A stretch of 64,000 bases of DNA from Paracoccaceae bacterium (GTDB taxonomy: Bacteria; Pseudomonadota; Alphaproteobacteria; Rhodobacterales; Rhodobacteraceae), in contig JAFGXY010000049.1 in assembly GCA_016936395.1 (NCBI GenBank), forward strand, positions 17,996-81,995, in the 5' to 3' direction. Below, piece by piece: positions 1-9,235 of this stretch (position 1 is its first letter; each line of letters begins with the position of its first letter). The notes beneath the pieces are model-generated. The model did not search any database. It worked only from the letters and a program-made list of their open reading frames with translations, and was not told the DNA's origin. Both the position numbers and the translations under genes were made by a program.

Positions 1-2
1 AT

Positions 3-179
3 CAGGTGCGCAATCTGGCACGCGACAATGTGGTGTCGCCGGGGGCCAAAGGCTTTGCCGATCTGGGGATTGAGCCCACCTCGATGGAGGCAGTCTTGCC
101 CGAATACCTGTGGCGGTATCGTCCGGCGGGACAATACACGGCGATCAAGGAATCAGCCAAGAACCTGAAAAAGGTTTAG
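3..179 (+). CDS. C-terminal fragment of complex I NDUFA9-subunit-like NAD(P)-binding protein
   Basis: The window opens inside a gene. The frame starting at base 3 is open to a TAG at 177-179 and gives 58 residues containing GFADLGIEPTSMEAVLPEYL and WRYRPAGQY. That ending is characteristic of the alphaproteobacterial homologues of the complex I accessory subunit NDUFA9, an atypical short-chain dehydrogenase fold. The N-terminal nucleotide-binding part lies upstream of the window. The gene ends 4 bp before uppP on the same strand, so the two may be cotranscribed. The family call rests on remembered C-terminal motifs only. Confidence 0.7.
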   Translation, partial: QVRNLARDNVVSPGAKGFADLGIEPTSMEAVLPEYLWRYRPAGQYTAIKESAKNLKKV

Positions 180-183
180 CGCG

Positions 184-984
184 GTGGACAGCCTTCTGCT
201 CGCCGCTGTCCTAGGCCTGCTGGAAGGTCTGACCGAGTTTCTGCCGGTGTCGTCCACCGGGCACTTGCTGCTGGCGGGGCATTTTCTGGGGTTCGACAGC
301 CCGGGAAACACCTTCGAGGTGGTGATCCAGCTTGGCGCAGTGCTGGCGCTGATCACGCTTTACGCGGCAAAGCTGATCGGACTGGCCCTGAGGGCGCGTC
401 GTGATCCGGCGGCGTTAAAAGCGCTGATGTCACTTTTGCTGGCGTTCTTGCCGGCGGTGGTGATTGGCCTTCTGGCGCATGATTTCATCAAGACCGTGCT
501 GTTTGAAACGCCGGCGCTGATTGCTGTGATGCTGATCCTTGGCGGCATCGTGCTGTTGGTGATCGACCGTCTGGCCCCTGCGCCCCGGCATTTTGATGCA
601 ACAGCCCTGCCCTTGGGCAAGGCGTTCTGGATTGGGGTGTGCCAGTGTCTGGCCATGGTGCCCGGCGTGTCACGGTCGGGGGCGACCATCGTGGGCGCCT
701 TGCTGATGGGCGTGGAAAAGCGCGCGGCGGCCGAGTTTTCCTTCCTGCTCAGCCTGCCAACCATGGGCGCGGCAGTGGCCTATGATCTGTATAAATCACG
801 CGATCTGCTGGACTTTTCGACCGTTGCAGATATCGCTTTGGGCTTTGCCGTTGCCTTTGTCACGGCGGTTCTTGTGGTGCGGGGGTTGTTGGCGTTTCTG
901 GGAAGCCACGGCTATGCGATCTTTGGCTGGTGGCGAATCATCGTCGGAACCCTGGCCCTGGCGGCGATTTGGGCGGGATTCTAG
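184..984 (+). CDS. uppP: Undecaprenyl-diphosphate phosphatase UppP (BacA family)
   Basis: A 266-residue polytopic inner-membrane protein that removes a phosphate from undecaprenyl diphosphate, recycling the lipid carrier for peptidoglycan and other cell-wall polymers. The two signature regions are visible: EGLTEFLPVSSTGHL near residues 14-28 and PGVSRSGAT near residues 160-168, which form the active site. Length matches the family (about 265-275). The start is GTG at 184, with an AAGG ribosome-binding stretch about 9 nt upstream inside the end of the preceding gene. It confers bacitracin resistance when overproduced in other bacteria. Confidence 0.95.
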   Translation: MDSLLLAAVLGLLEGLTEFLPVSSTGHLLLAGHFLGFDSPGNTFEVVIQLGAVLALITLYAAKLIGLALRARRDPAALKALMSLLLAFLPAVVIGLLAHDFIKTVLFETPALIAVMLILGGIVLLVIDRLAPAPRHFDATALPLGKAFWIGVCQCLAMVPGVSRSGATIVGALLMGVEKRAAAEFSFLLSLPTMGAAVAYDLYKSRDLLDFSTVADIALGFAVAFVTAVLVVRGLLAFLGSHGYAIFGWWRIIVGTLALAAIWAGF

Positions 985-1000
985 GCACATAGGTATTGTG

Positions 1001-1144
1001 TGCTGACCTAAATTGGCGATGAAACGTCAGATATGCTGACCAAGGTCTGAAAAAAACCTCGATTTAGGTCATAAGTGCTGACTTTTAATCCAATGCGGCC
1101 TTGGGTAAGAAGGCGCACCCGAAATCTGTGTGGGAGATGCAGCC
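1001..1144 (+). promoter_or_regulatory. Upstream region of gltD with three TGCTGAC repeats and a 9-bp inverted repeat
   Basis: The 160-bp gap before gltD holds three exact TGCTGAC copies, starting at 1001, 1034 and 1076. It also has a perfect inverted repeat, GACCTAAAT (1005-1013) with ATTTAGGTC (1062-1070). The repeats overlap the inverted-repeat arms or lie near them, which looks like an operator for a dimeric regulator bending DNA. Glutamate synthase is usually nitrogen- or amino-acid-regulated, so this is a plausible control site. The binding protein is not known from sequence. The gltD ribosome-binding site GGGAGA lies at about 1131-1136. Confidence 0.4.
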
Positions 1145-2581
1145 GTGGCCACGCAAAAGATGCTCAAGTTTGTGACCGTCGCCAAAGAGACGCCGGAAAA
1201 GCGCCCCGCCGATCTGCGCAACCACGACTTTCACGAGATCTACCGCGAGTTTGCGGCTGAAAAGGCCGCCGAACAGGCCAGCCGGTGCAGCCAGTGTGGT
1301 GTGCCCTATTGCCAGTCGCACTGTCCGTTGCACAACAACATTCCCGACTGGCTGCGCCTGACCGCCGAAGGGCGGCTGGAAGAAGCCTATGAACTGAGCC
1401 AGGCCACCAACACCTTTCCCGAAATCTGCGGTCGCATCTGCCCGCAAGACCGGCTGTGCGAAGGCAATTGCGTGATCGAACAATCCGGCCATGGCACGGT
1501 GACCATCGGTTCGGTTGAGAAATACCTGACCGACATCGCGTGGGAAAATGGTTGGGTCAAGCCGATAAAGCCGATGGCAGAGCGCCCAGAAAGCGTGGGT
1601 ATCATCGGTGCGGGGCCTGCCGGGCTTGCGGCCGCCGATGTGCTGCGCCGCCGTGGCTTTCAGGTGACGATCTATGACCGCTACGACCGCGCCGGTGGTT
1701 TGCTGACCTATGGCATCCCTGGCTTCAAGCTGGAAAAGCCGGTGGTGATGCAGCGGATCGCGCAATTGGAAACCGGCGGTGTGACCTTTGTGCTGAATTG
1801 CAACGTGGGTGTGGACATCAGCTTTGACGCCATTCGTGGCAAGCATGACGCGGTGCTGATCGCCACGGGCGTCTACAAGTCCCGCGATATCGAAGCGCCC
1901 GGCGTTGGGGCGCAAGGTGTTGTCAAGGCGTTGGATTTCCTGACCGCCAGCAACCGCAAGAACTTTGGCGATGATGTGCCCGCATTCGACACGGGTCTGT
2001 TGAATGCAGCCGGCAAGCGGGTGGTGGTGATCGGCGGCGGCGACACCGCGATGGATTGCGTGCGCACATCCATTCGCCAGGGCGCGGTCAGCGTGAAATG
2101 CCTGTATCGCCGCGACCGGGCCAACATGCCGGGGTCGCAGCGCGAAGTGCAGAACGCCGAGGAAGAGGGTGTCGAGTTTGTCTGGCTGTCTGCCCCCAAG
2201 GGCTTTACCGGCGGGTCTGTGGTTGAGGGCGTGATGGTGCAGAAGATGCGCCTTGGCGCGCCAGATGCCACGGGCCGCCAGATGCCCGAGGTGATCGAGG
2301 GCGCCGATTATATCGAGCCCGCCGATCTGGTGGTGCAAGCGCTTGGGTTCGAGCCCGAGCCTCTGCCGCAACTGTGGGGCGTGCCCGATCTGGCCGTCAC
2401 CCGCTGGGGCACCGTGAAGGCCGATTTCCGCAGCCATGCCACCAGCCTGCCCGGCGTCTATGCCGTCGGGGATATCGTGCGCGGGGCATCCCTGGTGGTC
2501 TGGGCCATTCGCGATGGCCGCGAGGCTGCCGATGCGATCATGGCCTATCTGAATCAGGCCGAGGTTGTTGCGGCAGAGTGA
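1145..2581 (+). CDS. gltD: Glutamate synthase (NADPH) small subunit GltD
   Basis: The beta subunit of NADPH-GOGAT. It takes electrons from NADPH through FAD and passes them to GltB, which reduces glutamine plus 2-oxoglutarate to two glutamates. The N-terminus carries the cysteine-rich Fe-S motifs CSQCGVPYCQSHCP and CGRICPQDRLCEGNC. A GAGPAGLAAAD dinucleotide fold follows, then a second one, GGGDTAMDC. The open frame extends to 1130, but GTG at 1145 (MATQKMLKF) is preferred because GGGAGA sits about 8 nt upstream and the family normally begins there. About 478 residues, full length. It is separated from gltB by one small gene instead of being adjacent. Confidence 0.95.
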   Translation: MATQKMLKFVTVAKETPEKRPADLRNHDFHEIYREFAAEKAAEQASRCSQCGVPYCQSHCPLHNNIPDWLRLTAEGRLEEAYELSQATNTFPEICGRICPQDRLCEGNCVIEQSGHGTVTIGSVEKYLTDIAWENGWVKPIKPMAERPESVGIIGAGPAGLAAADVLRRRGFQVTIYDRYDRAGGLLTYGIPGFKLEKPVVMQRIAQLETGGVTFVLNCNVGVDISFDAIRGKHDAVLIATGVYKSRDIEAPGVGAQGVVKALDFLTASNRKNFGDDVPAFDTGLLNAAGKRVVVIGGGDTAMDCVRTSIRQGAVSVKCLYRRDRANMPGSQREVQNAEEEGVEFVWLSAPKGFTGGSVVEGVMVQKMRLGAPDATGRQMPEVIEGADYIEPADLVVQALGFEPEPLPQLWGVPDLAVTRWGTVKADFRSHATSLPGVYAVGDIVRGASLVVWAIRDGREAADAIMAYLNQAEVVAAE

Positions 2582-2590
2582 GGTTTTCCC

Positions 2591-2620
2591 GTGGTCATCC
2601 CGTGCCACATCCGTGACCAC
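2591..2620 (+). other. Short stem-loop between gltD and the next gene
   Basis: GTGGTCA (2591-2597) and TGACCAC (2614-2620) are perfect 7-bp inverted arms just after the gltD stop. No U-run follows, so this is more likely an mRNA-stabilising or processing hairpin, or an operator, than an intrinsic terminator. Confidence 0.25.
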
Positions 2621-2694
2621 AAGCGGACACGCAACGAGACCATGAGACTGCCTTGAACGTCAGCTTTGCTGCCGCATAATGGAAAGGGAAGACA

Positions 2695-3408
2695 ATGCGA
2701 TATCTGCTTCTTGCGCTGACCGTGGCACTGCCGCTTCCCGCTTTTGCCGGGTCTTTCGTGCCGCCCGAAGGCTGCACGACATTCATGACGGTGCAGGCGC
2801 GGGCCTGTCGCGTGTCCAACCATTACAAATGCAGCGCCGATGCCCCGGGCGACCAGTGGCGCGCCGATTTTGACCAGCAGGGACCGTTCTTTGTCAGCCG
2901 CATCAATGCCGAGGCCGAATGGGTGGAAAGCTTCGATCTGGGGACTGAAATCGGGCGTCAGACGCTGGTTCCCGGCGCGCCGGACCCGGCCTCGTTCAGT
3001 GAGCTGCTGGCCACGGGCACCGATACCTTTGCCTTCGATCTTGAGCATGACGGGGCCGAGCGCACCAAGGTGAACGGCTTTGACACACTGACCGGCCGGA
3101 CCGTGGTGATTGATGGCATCACGCTTAGCGAAACGCAATTCGAGTTCACGGAAACCGACCTTGCCGGCACGGTGCTGCGCCAAAGCCGGGGACGCGAATA
3201 TATTCACCGCGACTGGCGGATGTTCTTTGCCGGACCGTCTGAATGGAACGGCGGCGATGGCACATTCCTGCCCAGCGACGGCAGCCCGGTCAACTTTGTC
3301 TTTCCCGGAGAGCCGGGCTTTGAATCGACCGAACCTCTTTACGACTGTGACCCGCTGATGACGCGCGCCACCCCCAGCCAGAAGGATTCTCGCAATGACC
3401 ATCTATGA
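2695..3408 (+). CDS. Small secreted protein of unknown function between gltD and gltB
   Basis: 237 residues with a clear Sec signal peptide (MRYLLLALTVALPLPAFAG, cleavage near residue 18-19), so the mature protein is predicted to be periplasmic or exported. The mature part has several cysteines (in an early GC, then ACRVSNHYKC, and a late YDCDP), compatible with disulfides. No domain was recognised. The start has GGGAAG upstream at about 2683-2688. The 3' end overlaps the gltB start by 14 nt, so it is translationally linked to gltB. Its position inside the glutamate synthase operon gives no obvious functional clue, because GOGAT is cytoplasmic. Confidence 0.8.
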   Translation: MRYLLLALTVALPLPAFAGSFVPPEGCTTFMTVQARACRVSNHYKCSADAPGDQWRADFDQQGPFFVSRINAEAEWVESFDLGTEIGRQTLVPGAPDPASFSELLATGTDTFAFDLEHDGAERTKVNGFDTLTGRTVVIDGITLSETQFEFTETDLAGTVLRQSRGREYIHRDWRMFFAGPSEWNGGDGTFLPSDGSPVNFVFPGEPGFESTEPLYDCDPLMTRATPSQKDSRNDHL

Positions 3409-6400
3409 CGACGCCTGGGTGAAGGCCGAAGAAGCAAAGCGCGCCTGGCTGGACGCGAACGGTCTGTACAAGGCGGATGATGAACATGCCTCGTGCGGGG
3501 TGGGTCTGGTGGTTGCCGTGTCGGGCGTGCCCAGCCGCAAGGTGGTGGAAAACGGCATCAACGCGCTGAAGGCCGTGTGGCACCGTGGCGCGGTCGATGC
3601 CGATGGCAAGACCGGCGATGGCGCGGGCATTCATGTGCAGATTCCGGTGCGGTTCTTTTACAACGTGATCCGCCGCACCGGACACGAGCCGGACATGGAC
3701 AAGCTGGTGGCCGTGGGTCAGGTGTTTTTGCCGCGCACCGATTTCGGCGCGCAGGAACGCTGCCGGACCATCGTGGAAACCGAAGTGTTGCGGATGGGCC
3801 ATTACATCTATGGCTGGCGGCACGTGCCGGTGGACACGTCGGTTTTGGGCGACAAAGCCAATGCGACCCGGCCCGAGATCGAACAGATCCTGATCCGCTG
3901 CGAAAAGGACATCGACGCCGAGGCGTTCGAGCGGGAACTTTACATCATCCGCCGCCGGATCGAAAAGGCCGCCGTGGCTGCACAGATTCAGGGCCTTTAC
4001 CTGTGCAGCCTGTCGTGCCGGTCAATCATCTACAAGGGCATGATGCTGGCGGAACAGGTGGCGACCTTCTACCCCGACCTGATGGATGACCGGTTCGAGA
4101 GCGCCTTTGCCATCTATCACCAGCGCTATTCGACGAACACCTTCCCGCAGTGGTGGCTGGCCCAGCCGTTCCGCATGTTGGCCCACAACGGCGAGATCAA
4201 CACGCTGAAGGGCAACGTAAACTGGATGAAGTCGCACGAAATCCGGATGGCCAGCAGCACCTTTGGCGATGCGGCCGAAGACATCAAGCCGATCATCCCG
4301 TCGGGTGCGTCGGATTCCGGCGCGCTGGATGCGGTGTTTGAAGTGCTGGTGCGCTCGGGCCGGTCGGCCCCGATGGCGAAAACCATGCTGGTGCCCGAGG
4401 CTTGGTCGAAATCGACCATCGACCTGCCGAAGCCCTGGCAAGACATGTATGCCTATTGCAACGCGGTGATGGAGCCGTGGGATGGCCCTGCTGCCCTTGC
4501 GATGACCGATGGCCGCTGGGTCTGTGGCGGGCTTGACCGCAACGGCCTGCGCCCGATGCGCTATGTGGTGACCGGCGATGGCATGCTGATCGCCGGGTCA
4601 GAAGCTGGCATGGTGCCGGTGGATGAAACCACGGTGGTTGAAAAAGGCGCGTTGGGGCCGGGTCAGATGATTGCCGTCGATATGAAGGATGGCAAACTGT
4701 ATCACGACGCCGAGATGAAAAACCGCCTGTCAGCAGCAAACCCTTACAGCGAGTGGATCGAAAAGGTGGTCGATCTGAACAGCCTGCTGCGCGACGTTCC
4801 GGAAAAGGCGCTGTTCGAAGGGGCCGAGCTGCGCAAGCGTCAGATTGCGGCGGGCCTGACGGTGGAAGAGCTTGAACAGGTTCTGGCCCCGATGGCCGAA
4901 GACGGCAAGGAAATGATCGCCTCGATGGGCGATGACACGCCGGCTGCGGTGCTGTCGTCGGTCTATCGTCCGCTGTCGCATTTCTTCCGGCAGAACTTTT
5001 CGCAGGTCACCAACCCGCCGATTGACAGCTTGCGCGAAAGCCGGGTGATGAGCTTGAAGACACGGTTCGGCAACCTGAAGAACGTGCTGGAGGAAAACAG
5101 CAGCCAGACCGAAATTCTTGTTTTGGAAAGCCCTTTCATCGCCAACGCCGAATTTGACGTGATGGTGGACCATTTCGGAGAACAGGTCGCCTTCATCGAC
5201 TGCACCTTCCCCGCCACGCCGGGGCTGGACGATCTGCGCCAAGGGCTGGAGCGTATCCGCGCCGAGGCCGAAGATGCCGTGCGGTCGGGCGCAAGCCATC
5301 TGGTGCTGACCGATGAATACCAATCGCCGGAAAAGGTGGCGATGCCGATGATCCTTGCCACCAGTGCGGTGCATTCCTGGCTGACGCGCAAGGGGTTGCG
5401 CACCTTTTGTTCCGTCAATGTGCGGTCGGCGGAATGTATCGACCCGCATTACTTTGCGGTGCTGATCGGCAGCGGTGCCACCACGGTGAACGCATACCTT
5501 GCACAAGACAGCATTGCCGACCGCATCAACCGCGGTCTGCTGGAGGGGAGCCTGACCGACGCAATGCGGCGCTATCGCGATGCCATCGACGCAGGTTTGC
5601 TGAAAATCATGTCGAAGATGGGCATTTCGGTGATCTCGTCCTATCGCGGCGGGCTGAACTTTGAGGCCGTTGGCCTGAGCCGGGCCATGGTTGCCGAATA
5701 CTTCCCCGGCATGCACAGCCGGATTTCCGGCATCGGCCTGCACGGCATCGAGCAGAAGCTGGAAGAGGTGCATGCCAAGGGCTGGCTGGGCGGGTCTGAC
5801 GTGCTGCCGATTGGCGGCTTTTACAAGGCGCGGCGGTCCGGCGAAAAGCACGCTTGGGAAGCGCAGACGATGCACATGCTGCAATCGGCCTGTGACCGCG
5901 CCAGCTATGACATCTGGAAGCAATACAGCGCCGCGATGCGGGCCAACCCGCCGATTCACATCCGCGACCTGCTGGACATAAAGCCCTTGGGCAAGCCGGT
6001 GCCGATTGAAGAGGTGGAAAGCATCACCAGCATCCGCAAGCGGTTTGTGACGCCGGGCATGTCGCTGGGGGCCCTGGGCCCCGAGGCGCACAAGACCCTG
6101 AACGTGGCGATGAACCGGATCGGGGCCAAGTCGGACAGTGGCGAGGGTGGCGAAGACCCGGCGCATTTCCTGCCCGAACCCAATGGCGACAATCCATCGG
6201 CCAAGATCAAGCAGGTGGCCTCGGGGCGGTTTGGCGTGACTGCTGAATACCTGAACGCGTGTGAGGAATTGGAGATCAAGGTCGCCCAAGGCGCCAAGCC
6301 CGGCGAAGGCGGCCAACTTCCGGGGATGAAGGTCACGGAATTGATCGCGCGCCTGCGGCACAGCACCAAGGGCGTGACGCTGATCAGCCCGCCGCCGCAC

Positions 6401-7933
6401 CACGACATCTATTCCATCGAAGACCTTGCGCAGTTGATCTATGACCTCAAGCAGATCAACCCACGCGCCAAGGTGACGGTGAAACTGGTGTCGTCGTCGG
6501 GCGTCGGCACGATTGCGGCGGGCGTGGCCAAGGCCAAGGCCGATATCATCCTGATCTCGGGCCACAACGGCGGGACCGGGGCGTCGCCGGGGACGTCGAT
6601 CAAATACGCCGGCCTGCCGTGGGAAATGGGCCTGACCGAGGCGCATCAGGTGCTGAGCATGAACAACCTGCGTGAGCGGGTGACGCTGCGCACCGACGGC
6701 GGCTTGCGCACAGGGCGTGATATCGTGATGGCGGCGATGATGGGGGCCGAGGAATACGGCATCGGCACCGCCGCGTTGATCGCCATGGGTTGCATCATGG
6801 TGCGTCAGTGCCAAAGCAACACCTGCCCGGTCGGCGTCTGCACCCAGAACGAAGAGTTGCGCAAGAAGTTCACCGGCACCGCCGACAAGGTGGTGAACCT
6901 GATCACCTTCTATGCGCAGGAAGTGCGTGAGTTGCTGGCCAGCATCGGCGCGCGGTCGATGGATGAAATCATCGGCCGGGCCGACCTGTTGACCCAAGTC
7001 AGCCGGGGAGCGGCAAATCTGGATGATCTGGACCTGAATCCGCTGCTGATCGCCGTAGATAGCGCGCATCGCATCACCTATGACCGGTCCAAGCCGCGCA
7101 ATGCGGTGCCCGACACGTTGGATGCCGAAATCATCCGCGATGGCGCGCGGTTCTTTGAAGACGGCGAAAAGATGCAACTGTCCTATGCCGTGCGCAACAC
7201 CCACCGGACCATCGGCACGCGCGCCTCCAGCCATATCGTGCGCAAGTTCGGCATGCGCAACAACCTGCAAACCGACCATCTGACGGTCAAGCTGACCGGC
7301 AATGCCGGGCAATCGCTGGGGGCCTTCGCGGTCAAGGGGTTGAAGCTGGAGGTGATGGGCGATGCCAACGACTATGTCGGCAAGGGCCTGTCGGGCGGCA
7401 CAATCGTGGTGCGGCCGATGATGTCGTCGCCGCTGGAGGCATCGGAAAACACCATCATCGGCAACACGGTGCTGTATGGCGCAACAGACGGCTTCCTTTA
7501 TGCCTGCGGCCGGGCGGGCGAGCGCTTTGCCGTGCGCAACTCGGGGGCATCGGTGGTGGTTGAAGGTTGCGGGTCAAACGGCTGCGAATACATGACCGGC
7601 GGCGTGGCGGTGATCCTTGGCCGGATCGGGGCCAACTTTGGTGCCGGCATGACCGGAGGCATGGCCTACCTGTATGATCCGACCGGCGCGGCCGAGGCTC
7701 TGATCAACCTTGAAAGCCTTGTCACCTGCGCTGTCAGCCACCCGCATTGGGAGGCGCAGGTGAAGGGCCTGATCGAAGCCCATGTGCGCGAAACCGGCAG
7801 CCGCAAGGCCGCGTCTATCCTTGCCAACTGGGCGTCCGAACGGGCGAACTTCTTGCAGATTTGCCCGAAGGAAATGCTGGTCCACCTGCCGCATCCGCTG
7901 AGCGACGAAGCGGCGAAGGTTCCGGCAGAGTAA
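3395..7933 (+). CDS. gltB: Glutamate synthase (NADPH) large subunit GltB
   Basis: The 1512-residue alpha subunit of bacterial NADPH-GOGAT. Domains in order: class II glutamine amidotransferase whose nucleophile is the Cys of SCGVG (residue 34, exposed after removal of a short propeptide); a central linker domain; the FMN-binding synthase domain (around residues 850-1220, with GGTGASPGTSIKYAG); the 3Fe-4S ligand cysteines in CIMVRQCQSNTCPVGVC; and the C-terminal beta-helix domain rich in glycine. It transfers glutamine-derived ammonia through an internal tunnel to 2-oxoglutarate. Start ATG 3395 has AAGGA upstream and lies inside the 3' end of the secreted-protein gene. Full length for the family. 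Confidence 0.98.
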   Translation: MTIYDDAWVKAEEAKRAWLDANGLYKADDEHASCGVGLVVAVSGVPSRKVVENGINALKAVWHRGAVDADGKTGDGAGIHVQIPVRFFYNVIRRTGHEPDMDKLVAVGQVFLPRTDFGAQERCRTIVETEVLRMGHYIYGWRHVPVDTSVLGDKANATRPEIEQILIRCEKDIDAEAFERELYIIRRRIEKAAVAAQIQGLYLCSLSCRSIIYKGMMLAEQVATFYPDLMDDRFESAFAIYHQRYSTNTFPQWWLAQPFRMLAHNGEINTLKGNVNWMKSHEIRMASSTFGDAAEDIKPIIPSGASDSGALDAVFEVLVRSGRSAPMAKTMLVPEAWSKSTIDLPKPWQDMYAYCNAVMEPWDGPAALAMTDGRWVCGGLDRNGLRPMRYVVTGDGMLIAGSEAGMVPVDETTVVEKGALGPGQMIAVDMKDGKLYHDAEMKNRLSAANPYSEWIEKVVDLNSLLRDVPEKALFEGAELRKRQIAAGLTVEELEQVLAPMAEDGKEMIASMGDDTPAAVLSSVYRPLSHFFRQNFSQVTNPPIDSLRESRVMSLKTRFGNLKNVLEENSSQTEILVLESPFIANAEFDVMVDHFGEQVAFIDCTFPATPGLDDLRQGLERIRAEAEDAVRSGASHLVLTDEYQSPEKVAMPMILATSAVHSWLTRKGLRTFCSVNVRSAECIDPHYFAVLIGSGATTVNAYLAQDSIADRINRGLLEGSLTDAMRRYRDAIDAGLLKIMSKMGISVISSYRGGLNFEAVGLSRAMVAEYFPGMHSRISGIGLHGIEQKLEEVHAKGWLGGSDVLPIGGFYKARRSGEKHAWEAQTMHMLQSACDRASYDIWKQYSAAMRANPPIHIRDLLDIKPLGKPVPIEEVESITSIRKRFVTPGMSLGALGPEAHKTLNVAMNRIGAKSDSGEGGEDPAHFLPEPNGDNPSAKIKQVASGRFGVTAEYLNACEELEIKVAQGAKPGEGGQLPGMKVTELIARLRHSTKGVTLISPPPHHDIYSIEDLAQLIYDLKQINPRAKVTVKLVSSSGVGTIAAGVAKAKADIILISGHNGGTGASPGTSIKYAGLPWEMGLTEAHQVLSMNNLRERVTLRTDGGLRTGRDIVMAAMMGAEEYGIGTAALIAMGCIMVRQCQSNTCPVGVCTQNEELRKKFTGTADKVVNLITFYAQEVRELLASIGARSMDEIIGRADLLTQVSRGAANLDDLDLNPLLIAVDSAHRITYDRSKPRNAVPDTLDAEIIRDGARFFEDGEKMQLSYAVRNTHRTIGTRASSHIVRKFGMRNNLQTDHLTVKLTGNAGQSLGAFAVKGLKLEVMGDANDYVGKGLSGGTIVVRPMMSSPLEASENTIIGNTVLYGATDGFLYACGRAGERFAVRNSGASVVVEGCGSNGCEYMTGGVAVILGRIGANFGAGMTGGMAYLYDPTGAAEALINLESLVTCAVSHPHWEAQVKGLIEAHVRETGSRKAASILANWASERANFLQICPKEMLVHLPHPLSDEAAKVPAE

Positions 7934-7950
7934 CAACTGCAACGAAAGCC

Positions 7951-7986
7951 ATGCGGCCCCTGCCTGCGCGGGGGCCGCATGTGTTT
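7951..7986 (+). terminator. Hairpin terminator after gltB
   Basis: ATGCGGCCCC (7951-7960) and GGGGCCGCAT (7971-7980) form a perfect 10-bp stem with a 10-nt loop, followed by GTGTTTT. It begins 17 nt after the gltB stop and ends just before the stop of the convergent DUF4342 gene, so it probably serves the glt operon. Confidence 0.75.
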
Positions 7987-8322
7987 TCAGGCACCGTCTT
8001 CGGCATCATCGGGCTTTTTTGCCGCGGCATCCGCGTCGCGTTCCACCTCGATGTGCACCTTGGACACCATCGCCGCGATCACGCCAATGACGGCAAGCCA
8101 AGGTGCGGCCAGCACCACCACGCCGCCTGCAATGGCACCGACCGTGACGGGCATTTCCAGTGTGAAATCGTCACCAGCACGAAGCCGCAATGTGCGGACA
8201 TTGCCGTGGTGGATCAGATCTTTGACCTTTTCGATCAATTGGCCCCCGGTCACCTCGATCACCTCTGTGAAGGTGCGTCTGGGTGTGTCTTCCGGCGGTG
8301 GGGTTTCGGGTCTGTCGGTCAT
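7987..8322 (-). CDS. DUF4342 domain membrane-associated protein
   Basis: 111 residues. The segment TFTEVIEVTGGQLIEKVKDLI near residues 16-36 is typical of DUF4342 proteins. It is followed by a basic/acidic strand region and one long hydrophobic stretch (VTVGAIAGGVVVLAAPWLAVIGVIAAMV) that should span the membrane, then a charged tail. The open frame continues upstream to 8682, but ATG at 8322 has an excellent AAGGAG ribosome-binding site (8 nt upstream), so the shorter protein is chosen. Function unknown. It is convergent with gltB and divergent from mtgA. Confidence 0.75.
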   Translation of the reverse strand: MTDRPETPPPEDTPRRTFTEVIEVTGGQLIEKVKDLIHHGNVRTLRLRAGDDFTLEMPVTVGAIAGGVVVLAAPWLAVIGVIAAMVSKVHIEVERDADAAAKKPDDAEDGA

Positions 8323-8505
8323 GTCGACTCTCCTTTGTGGGTCTGCTGTCAAACCCGAACGCGAGTATACCCCAGTGCTGCAAGGGCGTGATGACAGGGA
8401 TCGGGCCCGGACAAGGATGAGCCATTTCCTGCCCATGCCACCGCCCCGGCACTGGCGGCTTCGACGGGTTGACCCCGGGACCAGCTTCATGGCTATGGTG
8501 GTGGC

Positions 8506-9228
8506 ATGGTCGTTAAAACAAAACCGAAGAAAGCCGTGGCATCGCCCGAGCCCAAGCCTGCGCTGATGAAGCGGGTCGCGCGCTGGGGTCTGCGCGGCGC
8601 TGCGGGCATTGTTGGATTTTTTGCCCTGTGGGTGGTGCTGTTTTCCTTTCTCAACCCCCCCGTCAACATCTACCAGTTGCAAGAGTCCGCGCGTCTGGGC
8701 GGGGTTCAGCGCGACTGGGTGTCATGGGACGAGATTGCCCCGGTCATGGGCCGGTCGGCGGTGGCGGCCGAGGATGCCAATTTCTGCCTGCACTGGGGCT
8801 TTGACATGACTGCCATTCGCGCAGCGGTGGCGCAGGGTGGCAACCGCGGGGCCTCAACCATCACGCAGCAGGTGGTGAAGAACGTGTTTCTGTGGCACGG
8901 GCGGTCGTGGTTGCGCAAGGCGATGGAGGCGGTTCTGACCCCTGCTGTGGAACTGGTCTGGTCCAAGCAGCGCATTCTGGAAGTCTATCTGAACGTGGCC
9001 GAGTTTGATGAAGGCGTGTTCGGTGTTCAGGCGGCGGCGCGACATTACTTCAATGTCGATGCCCGTGATCTGAGCGCGCTGCAGGCCGCGCGGCTGGCCT
9101 CGGTCCTGCCCGATCCAAAGGGCCGCAATGCCGCCAAGCCGGGGCCGTTTGTCCGGCGCAAGACCGCTCAGGTGATCAGTGGCGCCGAGACGATCAAGGC
9201 CGATGGCCGGTCAGCCTGTTTCGAATGA
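8506..9228 (+). CDS. mtgA: Monofunctional biosynthetic peptidoglycan transglycosylase MtgA
   Basis: 240-residue glycosyltransferase family 51 enzyme that polymerises lipid II into glycan strands on the periplasmic face of the inner membrane. It has one N-terminal membrane anchor (around residues 32-52). The catalytic motif AAEDANFCLHWGFD follows (the Glu is the general base), and then GASTITQQVVKN, the second GT51 hallmark. YLNVAEF appears near the C-terminus. There is no transpeptidase domain, so it is the monofunctional type. It ends 7 bp from the convergent cbbR stop, so the two genes must share any terminator sequence. Confidence 0.95.
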   Translation: MVVKTKPKKAVASPEPKPALMKRVARWGLRGAAGIVGFFALWVVLFSFLNPPVNIYQLQESARLGGVQRDWVSWDEIAPVMGRSAVAAEDANFCLHWGFDMTAIRAAVAQGGNRGASTITQQVVKNVFLWHGRSWLRKAMEAVLTPAVELVWSKQRILEVYLNVAEFDEGVFGVQAAARHYFNVDARDLSALQAARLASVLPDPKGRNAAKPGPFVRRKTAQVISGAETIKADGRSACFE

Positions 9229-9235
9229 CCCCCGG

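Noticed and set aside
1085..2620. Very long minus-strand open frames opposite gltD, gltB (e.g. 4730-7312), cbbT and clpB
   Set aside because: These are mirror frames caused by high GC third positions; they lack ribosome-binding sites and known motifs and lie fully inside well-supported genes.
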